Of a stretch of DNA of 64,000 bases, positions 1 to 7,424 are shown in pieces; positions within the stretch are counted from its first letter, which is position 1, and each line of letters starts with the position of its first letter. The DNA is taken from NCBI RefSeq assembly GCF_900115245.1, contig NZ_FOVT01000011.1, positions 62,001 to 126,000 of the forward strand, given 5' to 3'. The position numbers and the translations under genes are program-made. This DNA is from Mesorhizobium sp. NFR06 (GTDB lineage Bacteria > Pseudomonadota > Alphaproteobacteria > Rhizobiales > Rhizobiaceae). The notes beneath the pieces were generated by a model. It had not been told where the DNA came from, ran no database searches, and saw only the letters and a list, made by a program, of their open reading frames with translations.

Positions 1-362
1 TCGATCTCCGCGCGGCTGTAACCCAGCATGGCGGCGAAGGCAGGGTTGGCCTGCTGGATGCGGCCGTCGAGGCCGACGATGGCAACACCGATCGCGGAGT
101 CTTCCATGGCGCGGCGAAAGCGCTGCTCGCTCTCGGCGATCTGCCGGCGGTCATCGACGATACGGTGAATGAACAGCGCCGACAAAAACAGCGTCGCCGC
201 CGTGATGGCGACGGAAATCTGCAGACAGAGCTTCAGCGCCTCGGCACCAAAGTCAAGGCGCGGCAACAGGATCGACACAGCGGTGGCAACCAGGCCGATC
301 GCCAGCAGGCCCTGCGCGGCGTGCCTGTCGGCACGAGGCCCTTTCCAGTTCAACCACGTCAC
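1..362 (-). CDS. PAS-domain signalling protein, N-terminal part (runs off window)
   Basis: Only the first ~120 codons are present; the gene continues past base 1. Reading the minus strand from a GTG at 362 gives two predicted membrane segments (roughly residues 18-35 and 45-65) and then a linker typical of PAS sensors, with the string SEQRFRRAMEDSAIGVAIV followed by the start of a PAS fold (NPAFAAMLGYSRAEI). A G-rich stretch (ggtgggg) lies just upstream of the GTG as a plausible ribosome site. Such N-termini usually precede a histidine kinase or a GGDEF/EAL output, but the output domain is outside the window and is not claimed. Confidence 0.7.
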   Translation of the reverse strand, partial: MTWLNWKGPRADRHAAQGLLAIGLVATAVSILLPRLDFGAEALKLCLQISVAITAATLFLSALFIHRIVDDRRQIAESEQRFRRAMEDSAIGVAIVGLDGRIQQANPAFAAMLGYSRAEI

Positions 363-459
363 GATGCGACCCCACCCAATACGCAACTGCGCGTTGCCGC
401 AACCCTGGCGGATCGATTTTAAGGAATGGTTGCGTGGACGGTAGCGATCGGTCCGCTAA

Positions 460-477
460 CCGGCAAACAATTGCCGG
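460..477. repeat. Small perfect inverted repeat downstream of nrsF
   Basis: Seven-base arms (ccggcaa and ttgccgg) around a 4-base loop lie between nrsF and the PAS gene. No uridine tract follows on the minus strand, so it may be a weak terminator or a processing hairpin. The rest of the 363-503 gap shows nothing recognisable. Confidence 0.4.
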
Positions 478-503
478 CATGATTAAGGATCGGTGTGCGG
501 CGG

Positions 504-1142
504 CTACCAGCGCACGAATAGCCGCCCGCCAATGGCCCCGAGCAGCGTGAGGAAGGCGATCGCGATCGTGTACCAGGTGGCGACGAACAGCGGCGAATCG
601 TCGAAGCAGTGTGCGGCATAGAAAGTTGCCGCGAGCCCGCCTGCAAGCAGGCCGGCGACCGCGCCGGCAAGCACCGGCCTGGTCGGCGCGCCATAGCGTA
701 GCATGCCGAGGAAGATCGCCAGCGGGCCGATGCCGATCAGCGGGATGAAGGTCATGCAGATCATCATGTTCGAACCGATGAGCCGCTTGCCCCAGTCGGC
801 CTCGGGCACGACGAAAAGCTCCAGAATCACCGCCAACACCACCAGCGCGGGCGCCGCGACCATCCAGGCCATCGCCCGCCGGGTCGAAGCACCCGGCATC
901 GACAGCGCGCGGATCAGCGCGAAGGCGCTGGCGGCGAGCACCAGCGTGAACACGAATTTCGACATGAAGCGCATCGTGTGCATGGCCGGCATGAGGTCGG
1001 GACGCGGACCGATGGTCGCAAACAAGACCGCGGCCGCGATCGCCACGGCCACGCCGACGGCCAGCCACCAGGCCTTGCCGAGCGGCATCGCTTTGTCGCG
1101 GGCATCGGCGTCTAGCGCCTTGATGAGATCTTCGGTCCTCAT
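504..1142 (-). CDS. nrsF: NrsF family (DUF1109) anti-sigma factor, membrane protein
   Basis: A 212-residue protein with about six hydrophobic segments, matching the DUF1109/NrsF family of inner-membrane anti-sigma factors that hold a cognate SigF-type ECF sigma factor inactive. It starts one base after the stop of the sigma gene, so the two are translated as a pair. In Caulobacter NrsF two conserved cysteines are important for release of the sigma factor; here cysteines occur at residues 129 (NMMICMTF) and 179 (YAAHCFDD), at nearly the same positions as in that protein. The role is inferred from family and pairing. Confidence 0.85.
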   Translation of the reverse strand: MRTEDLIKALDADARDKAMPLGKAWWLAVGVAVAIAAAVLFATIGPRPDLMPAMHTMRFMSKFVFTLVLAASAFALIRALSMPGASTRRAMAWMVAAPALVVLAVILELFVVPEADWGKRLIGSNMMICMTFIPLIGIGPLAIFLGMLRYGAPTRPVLAGAVAGLLAGGLAATFYAAHCFDDSPLFVATWYTIAIAFLTLLGAIGGRLFVRW

Positions 1143-1143
1143 G

Positions 1144-1680
1144 TCACTGTCGTCCGAACCTTTTCGCGATCGCGGCTAGCCCGCGATGCAGCGACACGCG
1201 CACCGCCGTTTCGCTGATGCCGAGCCTGGTTGCCGTCTCGCCGATCGACTGGCCGTCCACCGAGATCGAGGAGACCACCGAGCGTTGCGCCGGCGGCAGG
1301 CCGTCCAGCGCCCGGTTGATGTCGCGCTCGCTGACCTTTTCCGTCTCCGGCTCGGCGAAGGTTTCGGCGATCTCGTCGATCTCGACCTCGATGCGGCGCC
1401 CGCGCCTGCGGAAAGCGTCGATCAGCTTGAAGCGGGCGATCGCATAGACCCACGGCAGGACAGGCGCATCCTGGCGCCAAGTGTGCCGTTTGACGTGAAT
1501 GGCCAGCAAGGTTTCCTGCACGACATCTTCGGGGTCGACCCCGCCCTGTACGACCTTGCGCCGGACGAAGCCGCGAACGAGAGCGGCTATCCGATGCAGA
1601 AAGTCGGCATAAGCCTTTTCGTCTCCCGCGATCGCAGCTCTGAGCAGCCTGGAAAACTCGGCCTCATCCTTGCCGGTCAC
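1144..1680 (-). CDS. sigF: ECF RNA polymerase sigma factor, SigF type
   Basis: About 178 residues with sigma-70 region 2 (FVRRKVVQGGVDPEDVVQETLL and the WVYAIARFKLIDAFRRR helix) and region 4 near the C-terminus (LPPAQRSVVSSISVDGQSIGETATRLGIS, then an HTH). It directs RNA polymerase to stress genes and is presumably held by the NrsF protein encoded next. The open frame runs up to a TTG at 1752, but a SigF-like promoter lies inside that extension, so a GTG at 1680 (after a G-rich ribosome site) is preferred. If the longer start were real, about 24 more residues would be added. Confidence 0.85.
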   Translation of the reverse strand: MTGKDEAEFSRLLRAAIAGDEKAYADFLHRIAALVRGFVRRKVVQGGVDPEDVVQETLLAIHVKRHTWRQDAPVLPWVYAIARFKLIDAFRRRGRRIEVEIDEIAETFAEPETEKVSERDINRALDGLPPAQRSVVSSISVDGQSIGETATRLGISETAVRVSLHRGLAAIAKRFGRQ

Positions 1681-1698
1681 AAGAGTGTACCCCCGATG

Positions 1699-1724
1699 TT
1701 CGCGTCTCGGCCCTGGTTTGTTAC
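1699..1724 (-). promoter_or_regulatory. Probable SigF-dependent autoregulatory promoter
   Basis: On the minus strand GTAACA is followed, after exactly 16 bases, by CGAA. This matches the GTAACC-N16-CGAA motif described for SigF of Caulobacter. It lies 19 bases before the GTG chosen for the sigma gene, as expected of an autoregulated ECF sigma factor. Confidence 0.6.
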
Positions 1725-1953
1725 GAGGCCGGCGAAATAATGTCCAAGCCAAACTACCGCAAAATCACGAAAGTTTGCGACGGCCGCCACGCCCTTCAAT
1801 TCTTCGTGGGAAGGCGGGACCCTTGCGACATCCGAGATGATCGCCCGGCACGATGCTGCTTATTTCGGCGGCGCCGCGATGATTTTTTCGCCACGGACAC
1901 GCCGCGATCGCCCGAGAATCGGGGAAAACAGCCTCAAGGCTGCCGTTTCGGAT

Positions 1954-1970
1954 TGGCATGGCCCTTGCAT
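1954..1970 (+). promoter_or_regulatory. Sigma-54 (RpoN) -24/-12 promoter of the guanidine operon
   Basis: TGGCAT, five bases, then TTGCAT fits the sigma-54 consensus TGGCAC-N5-TTGCW, with the key GG and GC dinucleotides 12 bases apart. Transcription would begin near 1980, just before the riboswitch aptamer. RpoN control is common for nitrogen-scavenging genes. No convincing NtrC enhancer was recognised in 1753-1950; the rest of that stretch holds only a short inverted repeat (cagcc/ggctg, 1930-1943). Confidence 0.65.
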
Positions 1971-1985
1971 AGGAACCGGCGTGCA

Positions 1986-2131
1986 GAGCGTCTAGGGTTC
2001 CGGCCGTATCGATCACGGTGCTGGTCCGAGAGACGCAACCGCCAGGGATGCATTGAGGCATCCGGCGGAACACGGCGGGCCAAAATCCCGGGAGAACCCT
2101 GCACGGGTTTGCTGGCGCGAACCTCTCCCGG
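1986..2131 (+). promoter_or_regulatory. Guanidine-I (ykkC) riboswitch with expression platform
   Basis: The leader carries the conserved ykkC strings: CTAGGGTTCCG (1992-2002), GGTCCGAGAG (2023-2032), ACACGGCGGG (2070-2079) and CCCGGGAGA (2087-2095). P1 pairs GCGTCT (1988-1993) with AGACGC (2031-2036); the second hairpin pairs CCGCC (2039-2043) with GGCGG (2064-2068), capped by GGATGC/GCATCC. Downstream, TCTCCCGG at 2124-2131 can pair perfectly with CCGGGAGA at 2088-2095, the conserved 3' side of the aptamer, giving two exclusive folds. Guanidine-I riboswitches normally turn genes on when guanidinium binds. No clear uridine tract follows, so the mode (termination or translation) is unresolved. 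Confidence 0.9.
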
Positions 2132-2197
2132 ATGCGCGCTCCGTAAACCCCCAACAAAAGCCCGGACGTAAATCCGGACCGCAAACAGGGGTACGCA

Positions 2198-3262
2198 ATG
2201 CTTCGCAAGCTGGCTGCAATCATCCTGGCCGCGTCACTCAGCCTTCCCTTCGTCCCGACCGCGCAGGCGACGCCCAAGAAAGATTTCAAGATCTGCTGGT
2301 CGATCTATGTCGGCTGGATGCCATGGGGCTATCTCGCCGACAGCGGCATCATGAAGAGATGGGCCGACAAATACGGCATCAATGTCGAGATCACCCGCAT
2401 CAACGACTATGTCGAGAGTATCAACCAATACACCGCCGGCGGCTTTGACGGTTGCTCGATGACCAATATGGACGCGCTGTCGATCCCGGCCGGAGGCGGC
2501 GTCGACACGACTGCGCTGATCGTCGGCGACTTCTCCAACGGCAACGATGCCGTCATCCTCAAGGACAAGACCGCGCTCAAGGACATCGCCGGCCAGAAGA
2601 TCAACCTCGTCGAGCTCTCGGTCTCGCACTATCTGCTGGCGCGCGCGTTGGATACGATCGGGCTCACCGAGAAGGACATCACGGTGGTCAACACCTCCGA
2701 TGCCGACATGGTCGCCGCCTATGGCACCAGCGATGTCACTTCCGTTGTCACCTGGAATCCGCTGGTTTCGGAAATCGTCGCCATGCCGGGCGCCCACAAG
2801 GTATTCGATTCAACGCAGATTCCCGGCGAGATCATCGACCTGATGGTCGTCAACACCGCTACGCTGAAGGACAACCCGGCGCTCGGCAAGGCGCTCGTCG
2901 GCGCATGGTATGAAGTGATGGCTCTGATGACCTCCGGCACACCCGAAGGCAAGGCGGCCAAGGAAGAGATGGCCAAGGCGTCTGGCACCGATCTTGCCGG
3001 CTTCGACGCCCAGCTCGCGTCGACGGCGATGTTCTTCGAACCGGCCAAGGCGGTCGAGTTCACCAAGGGTGCTGAATTGCCTAAGACGATGGATCTCGTC
3101 CGCAACTTCCTGTTCAGCCATGGCATTCTCGGCACCAATGCGTCCAATGTCGATGTGACCGGCATGAGCTTCCCCGACGGCTCGACATTGGGCGACGCCG
3201 GCAACGTCAAGCTGCGGTTCGACCCGGCCTTCACGGCGGAGGCGGCGGCCGGAACGCTCTAG
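2198..3262 (+). CDS. Guanidine ABC transporter, substrate-binding protein (predicted)
   Basis: A 354-residue periplasmic binding protein with a signal peptide (cleavage likely after TAQA, residue 24). It belongs to the nitrate/sulfonate/taurine-like solute-binding family, in the branch often labelled 'putative urea ABC transporter' because it occurs near urea carboxylase genes; many of those carboxylases are now known to act on guanidine. Its position as first gene after a guanidine riboswitch makes guanidine, or a compound that yields it, the likely substrate. The ribosome site aggggt lies before the ATG. Permease and ATPase genes follow directly. Confidence 0.8.
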   Translation: MLRKLAAIILAASLSLPFVPTAQATPKKDFKICWSIYVGWMPWGYLADSGIMKRWADKYGINVEITRINDYVESINQYTAGGFDGCSMTNMDALSIPAGGGVDTTALIVGDFSNGNDAVILKDKTALKDIAGQKINLVELSVSHYLLARALDTIGLTEKDITVVNTSDADMVAAYGTSDVTSVVTWNPLVSEIVAMPGAHKVFDSTQIPGEIIDLMVVNTATLKDNPALGKALVGAWYEVMALMTSGTPEGKAAKEEMAKASGTDLAGFDAQLASTAMFFEPAKAVEFTKGAELPKTMDLVRNFLFSHGILGTNASNVDVTGMSFPDGSTLGDAGNVKLRFDPAFTAEAAAGTL

Positions 3263-3273
3263 GACCGATCGTC

Positions 3274-4176
3274 ATGCTAGCCAGAGGAACCAGTGCTGCG
3301 CAAGCAGGGGCAGGCGCGGACTTGGCCAGCCAGCCCGCAGGCGTGCCGAAGACACGGCTTCGCCTGATCAACGCCACGGTCTCGCGCAGCGGAGCGGTGT
3401 TGCTTGGCGCGTTGCCGTTCGCGGCCGTTGCCGCGGCCTATCTGGTCGCTTCGGCGCAGCGGTTGGCCGTCAACGCAAACGACAAGCTGCTGCCTGCCCC
3501 TGCGCAGATGTGGGCGGCGTTCTTCGATCTGGCGACGGTGCCGGACAAGCGCTCCGGCGACCTGATCCTGTGGGCCGACACCTATGCCAGCCTGGTCAGG
3601 CTGTTCGCGGGAGTGGGCTTGGCGACGCTGGCGGCGCTCCTGCTTGGTGTCGCCATCGGCTTCGTCCCGCGTGTCAGGGCGTTTTTGCTGCCCTTCGTCA
3701 CCGTTGTCTGCGTCATCCCGCCCCTGGCGCTGCTGCCGATCCTGTTCATCGCGCTCGGCCTCGGCGAAACCGCCAAGATCACCCTGATCGCCGTCGGCGT
3801 GGCACCCGTCATGGTGCGCGACATCGCCAACCGGGTGATGGAGCTGCCGCCCGAACTCGTCGCCAAGGCGCAGACGCTCGGCGGCAACAGCTGGACCATG
3901 GTTCTAAGACTGGTCCTGCCGCAAATCATGCCGCGCCTCATCACCAGCGTGCGGCTGGCGCTCGGACCGGCCTGGCTGTTTCTGATCGCGGCGGAGGCCA
4001 TCGCCTCGACCGAGGGGCTCGGCTACCGCATCTTCCTCGTCCGGCGCTACCTGTCGATGGACATCATCCTGCCCTACGTCGCCTGGATCACGCTGCTTGC
4101 CGTCGCCACCGACTGGCTGCTGGCGCGGCTCTCGCACGTCATCTCCCCCTGGGCTCATCCGGTGCAGAATAGATGA
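3274..4176 (+). CDS. Guanidine ABC transporter, permease protein (predicted)
   Basis: A 300-residue inner-membrane permease of the SsuC/TauC type (BPD_transp_1). A hydrophilic N-terminus of about 45 residues is followed by about six membrane segments, and the cytoplasmic ABC-coupling loop (ELPPELVAKAQTLGGNSW) is near residue 200. It starts 11 bases after the binding-protein gene and its stop overlaps the ATPase start (ATGA), showing an operon. It would form the channel for the substrate delivered by the upstream binding protein. Confidence 0.85.
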   Translation: MLARGTSAAQAGAGADLASQPAGVPKTRLRLINATVSRSGAVLLGALPFAAVAAAYLVASAQRLAVNANDKLLPAPAQMWAAFFDLATVPDKRSGDLILWADTYASLVRLFAGVGLATLAALLLGVAIGFVPRVRAFLLPFVTVVCVIPPLALLPILFIALGLGETAKITLIAVGVAPVMVRDIANRVMELPPELVAKAQTLGGNSWTMVLRLVLPQIMPRLITSVRLALGPAWLFLIAAEAIASTEGLGYRIFLVRRYLSMDIILPYVAWITLLAVATDWLLARLSHVISPWAHPVQNR

Positions 4177-4982
4177 GCCGCATCGTCGTCCACGGACTGG
4201 AGAAAAGCTATGGCGACGCCCACGTGCTGGAGCGGGTCAACGTCACTGCCGAACCGGGCGAATTCCTGTCGCTGGTCGGTGCCAGCGGCTGCGGGAAATC
4301 TACCTTCTTGCGTATCCTGCTCGGCCAGGAACGGCAGAGCGGTGGCGTGGTCGTCGTCGGCGATCGGCCGATCGTGCCGGAACCGACGCCGCAGCGCGGC
4401 ATCGTCTTTCAGCGCTATTCGGTGTTTCCGCATCTGACCGCGCTGCAGAACCTGCTGCTGGTCGAGGACTTTCGCTCTGGCGGACCGTTTGGCCGCGTCT
4501 TCGGCGCCCGGCGCAGAAGCGCCAGGCAAGAGGCCGAAACCATGCTGGAACGCGTCGGGCTCGCCCACGCCCGCAACCTTTATCCGGCATCGATGTCGGG
4601 CGGCATGCAGCAGCGGCTGGCAATCGCCCAGACCTTGCTCGGTCGGCCGCAGATCCTGCTTCTCGACGAGCCGTTCGGCGCGCTCGATCCCGGCATTCGC
4701 GTCGAGATGCATGAGTTGCTGACCGAGCTCTGGGTCGAGCACGGCATGACCGTCGTCATGGTCACCCACGATATCGGCGAGGCCTTCAAACTCGGCACCC
4801 GTGTGCTCGTCTTCGACAAGGTGCGCCACGACCCTCAGTTCCCTTCCGCCTATGGCGCGACGATCACATACGATCTGAAGCTCGACCGCAACCACCGGGC
4901 TTCCTCACGAGACGTGGCCAAAGTGGCCGCGATGGTCGGGACGACCCGACTGGACAGCGCAATTGCGACGACGGCGTCGTGA
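4173..4982 (+). CDS. Guanidine ABC transporter, ATP-binding protein (predicted)
   Basis: A 269-residue ABC ATPase. Walker A is GASGCGKS near residue 40, the signature MSGGMQQR near 140, and Walker B ILLLDEPFGALD near 160, followed by an H-loop VTHD. It resembles SsuB/TauB and NrtD subunits. The start ATG overlaps the permease stop codon. It energises uptake by the preceding two components; the substrate is inferred from the riboswitch and the downstream hydrolase. Confidence 0.88.
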   Translation: MSRIVVHGLEKSYGDAHVLERVNVTAEPGEFLSLVGASGCGKSTFLRILLGQERQSGGVVVVGDRPIVPEPTPQRGIVFQRYSVFPHLTALQNLLLVEDFRSGGPFGRVFGARRRSARQEAETMLERVGLAHARNLYPASMSGGMQQRLAIAQTLLGRPQILLLDEPFGALDPGIRVEMHELLTELWVEHGMTVVMVTHDIGEAFKLGTRVLVFDKVRHDPQFPSAYGATITYDLKLDRNHRASSRDVAKVAAMVGTTRLDSAIATTAS

Positions 4983-4994
4983 AGGAGGTCTTTC

Positions 4995-6203
4995 GTGCAT
5001 AGCAACATTCCAGAACGCCGGCATCGCCGTGCCGGCATAGTCGACTACCAACCACGCCAACGCTTCCACCATCCGAACTTCGAGATCCGCGACATGCAGG
5101 GCTGGAAGTCGATCGAGGCGGAAGGAAAGCTGCCTGAGGACGGCTGGCGCAAGGAACAGAAATGGGCGCTGGACATGGGTCTGCCGGGATCGGAATCGAT
5201 CACCGACAAGTCCATCCCGACCTTCGCGCGCGGCGAGCTGCCGCATTTCGCCGGCATCAACACCTTTCTCAAGGCGCCCTATGTCGAGAATGTCCGCGAC
5301 GTCGGCCGATATGATGCTGCCGTCATGGGCATTCCCTTCGACAGTGGCACCACCTACCGTCCGGGAACCCGTTTCGGGCCGCAAGGCATTCGTCGCATCT
5401 CGGCACTTTACACGCCCTACAACTACGAGTTGGGAGTCGACCTGCGCGAGCAGATGACGCTGTGCGACGCCGGCGACGTCTTCACCATCCCGGCCAATCT
5501 CGAAAAGAGCTTTGACCAGATCACCAAGGGCGTCAGCCACGTAGCCTCCTCGGGCGCGCTGCCGATCATGTTGGGCGGCGATCATTCGATCGGGTTCCCC
5601 TGCGTACGCGGCATCGCCGACGTCACCTCGAAGCGGATCGGCATCATTCATTTCGACCGCCACATCGATATCCAGGAAAAGGATCTCGACGAGCGCATGC
5701 ACACCACGCCCTGGTATTGGGCGACGAACTTGCCGAACGTCTCGGCCACCAATCTGGTGCAGCTTGGCATCGGCGGATGGCAGGTGCCCCGCTATGGCGT
5801 GGCCGAGGCCAGGAAGCGTGGCACCAACGTGCTGACGATTTCGGACATCGAGCAGATGGGACTTGAAAAGACGGCCGAGATCGCGCTCGAGCTGGCGTGG
5901 AAGGATGCCGACGCCGTCTACATTTCCTTCGACGTCGACAGCGTCGACTGCGGTTTCGTGCCAGGCACGGGTTGGCCCGAGCCCGGCGGCTTCCTGCCGC
6001 GCGAGGCGCTGAAGCTGCTCGGGCTGGTGTCGGCGCCCGGCATTTGCGGACTGGAGGTGGTGGAGGTGTCGCCGCCCTACGATACCTCGGACATCACCGC
6101 GCTGTTCGGCGTGCGGGTTGTCGTCGAAGCGCTCGGCTCGATGGTCGCCCATGGCACGCTGGGCAAGCACAAATCCATCATCGACAAGCCGACGAGCTTT
6201 TGA
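4995..6203 (+). CDS. gdmH: Guanidine hydrolase (guanidinase), ureohydrolase family, probably nickel-dependent
   Basis: A 402-residue member of the arginase/agmatinase family. Metal-ligand motifs are all present: GGDHS (H197), HFDRHID (D221, H223, D225) and SFDVDS (D313, D315). Typical arginases and agmatinases have DAHxD, whereas DRHxD here, the long N-terminus (~100 residues before the catalytic fold), the KDLDERMHTTPW stretch and GTGWPEPGG resemble the cyanobacterial guanidine hydrolase GdmH (Sll1077), a nickel enzyme that forms urea and ammonia from guanidine. Start is GTG after a full-strength site (aaggaggt, six-base spacing). The riboswitch upstream and nickel genes downstream support this over agmatinase; residue matches to GdmH are from memory. 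Confidence 0.85.
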   Translation: MHSNIPERRHRRAGIVDYQPRQRFHHPNFEIRDMQGWKSIEAEGKLPEDGWRKEQKWALDMGLPGSESITDKSIPTFARGELPHFAGINTFLKAPYVENVRDVGRYDAAVMGIPFDSGTTYRPGTRFGPQGIRRISALYTPYNYELGVDLREQMTLCDAGDVFTIPANLEKSFDQITKGVSHVASSGALPIMLGGDHSIGFPCVRGIADVTSKRIGIIHFDRHIDIQEKDLDERMHTTPWYWATNLPNVSATNLVQLGIGGWQVPRYGVAEARKRGTNVLTISDIEQMGLEKTAEIALELAWKDADAVYISFDVDSVDCGFVPGTGWPEPGGFLPREALKLLGLVSAPGICGLEVVEVSPPYDTSDITALFGVRVVVEALGSMVAHGTLGKHKSIIDKPTSF

Positions 6204-6205
6204 CC

Positions 6206-6751
6206 ATGCACGATGATCATCACCACAGCCACGACCATGGCGAAGGCCAGCACCATCACGCGTCGATCGGCCATCACCACCATCCGCACACGGTCGGTCA
6301 CAACGGGCCGGCCGGCAGGCCGTTGCAGTGGCAGACGCCGCATTTGCCGCCCGAGCATGTGCCCGAGCCGGGCGACCCGCGCACGACCGATCTCGATCTC
6401 GTCGAAACCGCCTTTCTCGACGGGTTCGCGCGGGCACCCGATCCGTCCAGCTTCCTGCGGCTCGCCGGCATTCCGTTCCTCGGCGAAGCCGCGGACGGGA
6501 AGCGGCTGCACCTGCTGCGCGTCGAGACGCAGGAGATCGTCGATGTCGGCGCCGTGATGCCGCTGATCGGTGGCGCCGGCGTGACCTACAACCCGCTGCC
6601 GGCGAAGCTGACATCGCACCGGCGGCGCCTGGCATTCGTCTACCATGACGGCAATGGCCAGCGGCCCCTCGATTTCAGCGAGGCACGGCTTCTGAGCGAC
6701 AGGTCCGCGACGGCCGAAATCGCGATGCCCGACAGTGAACGCCGGCTTTGA
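6206..6751 (+). CDS. Histidine-rich protein, candidate nickel chaperone for the guanidinase
   Basis: A 181-residue protein starting two bases after the gdmH stop. Fifteen of its first 32 residues are histidine (including HHHSHDH and HHHHPH), a metal-binding tail like those of nickel chaperones such as HypB, SlyD and UreE. The remaining ~145 residues (a proline-rich linker, then a compact part with FLRLAGIPFLGE and VMPLIGGAGVTYNPLP) have no P-loop and match no family I recognise, so it is not HypB. Placement between a nickel enzyme and a nickel permease suggests nickel storage or delivery. Function is inferred, not known. Confidence 0.75.
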   Translation: MHDDHHHSHDHGEGQHHHASIGHHHHPHTVGHNGPAGRPLQWQTPHLPPEHVPEPGDPRTTDLDLVETAFLDGFARAPDPSSFLRLAGIPFLGEAADGKRLHLLRVETQEIVDVGAVMPLIGGAGVTYNPLPAKLTSHRRRLAFVYHDGNGQRPLDFSEARLLSDRSATAEIAMPDSERRL

Positions 6752-6784
6752 CCGGATCCTCCCCTTTCAGACAGGTTCAGACCA

Positions 6785-7396
6785 ATGAACAGAATGCTTT
6801 CGATCCTCTCCAGGCTTGCCCCGGCAGCTTTCTCAAGGCTTGCTTCGACGGCCATGGCGGTCCTCATGCCGTCACTGGCCTTCGCCCATAGCGGCGGCTT
6901 TCATGTCCACGGCTTCCTGAGCGGTCTTCAACACCCACTGGCCGGCATGGACCATCTGCTTGCGATGCTGTCCGTCGGCATCATTGCGGCTCGAACCGGC
7001 GGCAGGGCCGTCATCCTCGTGCCGGCGTGTTTCGTCGCGGCGATGGTCGCGGGCGCCATGCTCGGGATCGCCGGCATCGGCTTGCCTTCGCTGGAGTCCG
7101 GGATTGCGCTGTCGCTGGTGGCTTTCGGCGCCATGGTCGCGCTCGCCAGACCGATGCCATTTGCCTTCGCCGCGTCGCTCGCGACGCTCTTCGGTCTGTT
7201 CCACGGCAACGCCCATGGTCTTGAGATTCCGGAGACGGTCGACGGCATGGCCTATGCGATCGGTTTCCTCGCCATCACCTCGGCTTTGCACGCGACCGGA
7301 ATGCTTGTGGCGTTGCGGAGCCGGCCGGCAGCCGTCCGCGCGGCCGGGTTCGGCACCTCGTTGGTCGGGGTCGCGCTGGTCGCGCAGCTTCTCTGA
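6785..7396 (+). CDS. HupE/UreJ family nickel permease
   Basis: A 203-residue membrane protein. After an N-terminal signal-like segment ending in SLAFAHSG comes the family hallmark HPLAGMDHLLAMLSVG (residues ~57-72), and GLFHGNAHG lies near residue 140, within about six membrane helices. HupE/UreJ proteins carry nickel (or cobalt) into the cell next to hydrogenase or urease genes. No hydrogenase or urease is present here; it is the last gene of the guanidine operon, 33 bases after the histidine-rich gene, so it probably feeds nickel to the guanidinase. Confidence 0.88.
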   Translation: MNRMLSILSRLAPAAFSRLASTAMAVLMPSLAFAHSGGFHVHGFLSGLQHPLAGMDHLLAMLSVGIIAARTGGRAVILVPACFVAAMVAGAMLGIAGIGLPSLESGIALSLVAFGAMVALARPMPFAFAASLATLFGLFHGNAHGLEIPETVDGMAYAIGFLAITSALHATGMLVALRSRPAAVRAAGFGTSLVGVALVAQLL

Positions 7397-7424
7397 AGGC
7401 GTTTGAAGGATCGCGCTTGAGCCG

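Noticed and set aside
2198..4982. Calling the importer a urea or taurine transporter
   Set aside because: Family names of this kind come from old annotation; riboswitch and hydrolase context favour guanidine.
4995..6203. Calling the ureohydrolase agmatinase or arginase
   Set aside because: The DRHxD variant, long N-terminus, guanidine riboswitch and nickel genes fit guanidine hydrolase better, though substrate proof is lacking.
6206..6751. Calling the histidine-rich protein HypB, UreE or SlyD
   Set aside because: Only the histidine tail is shared; no P-loop GTPase, UreE or FKBP fold motifs are present.
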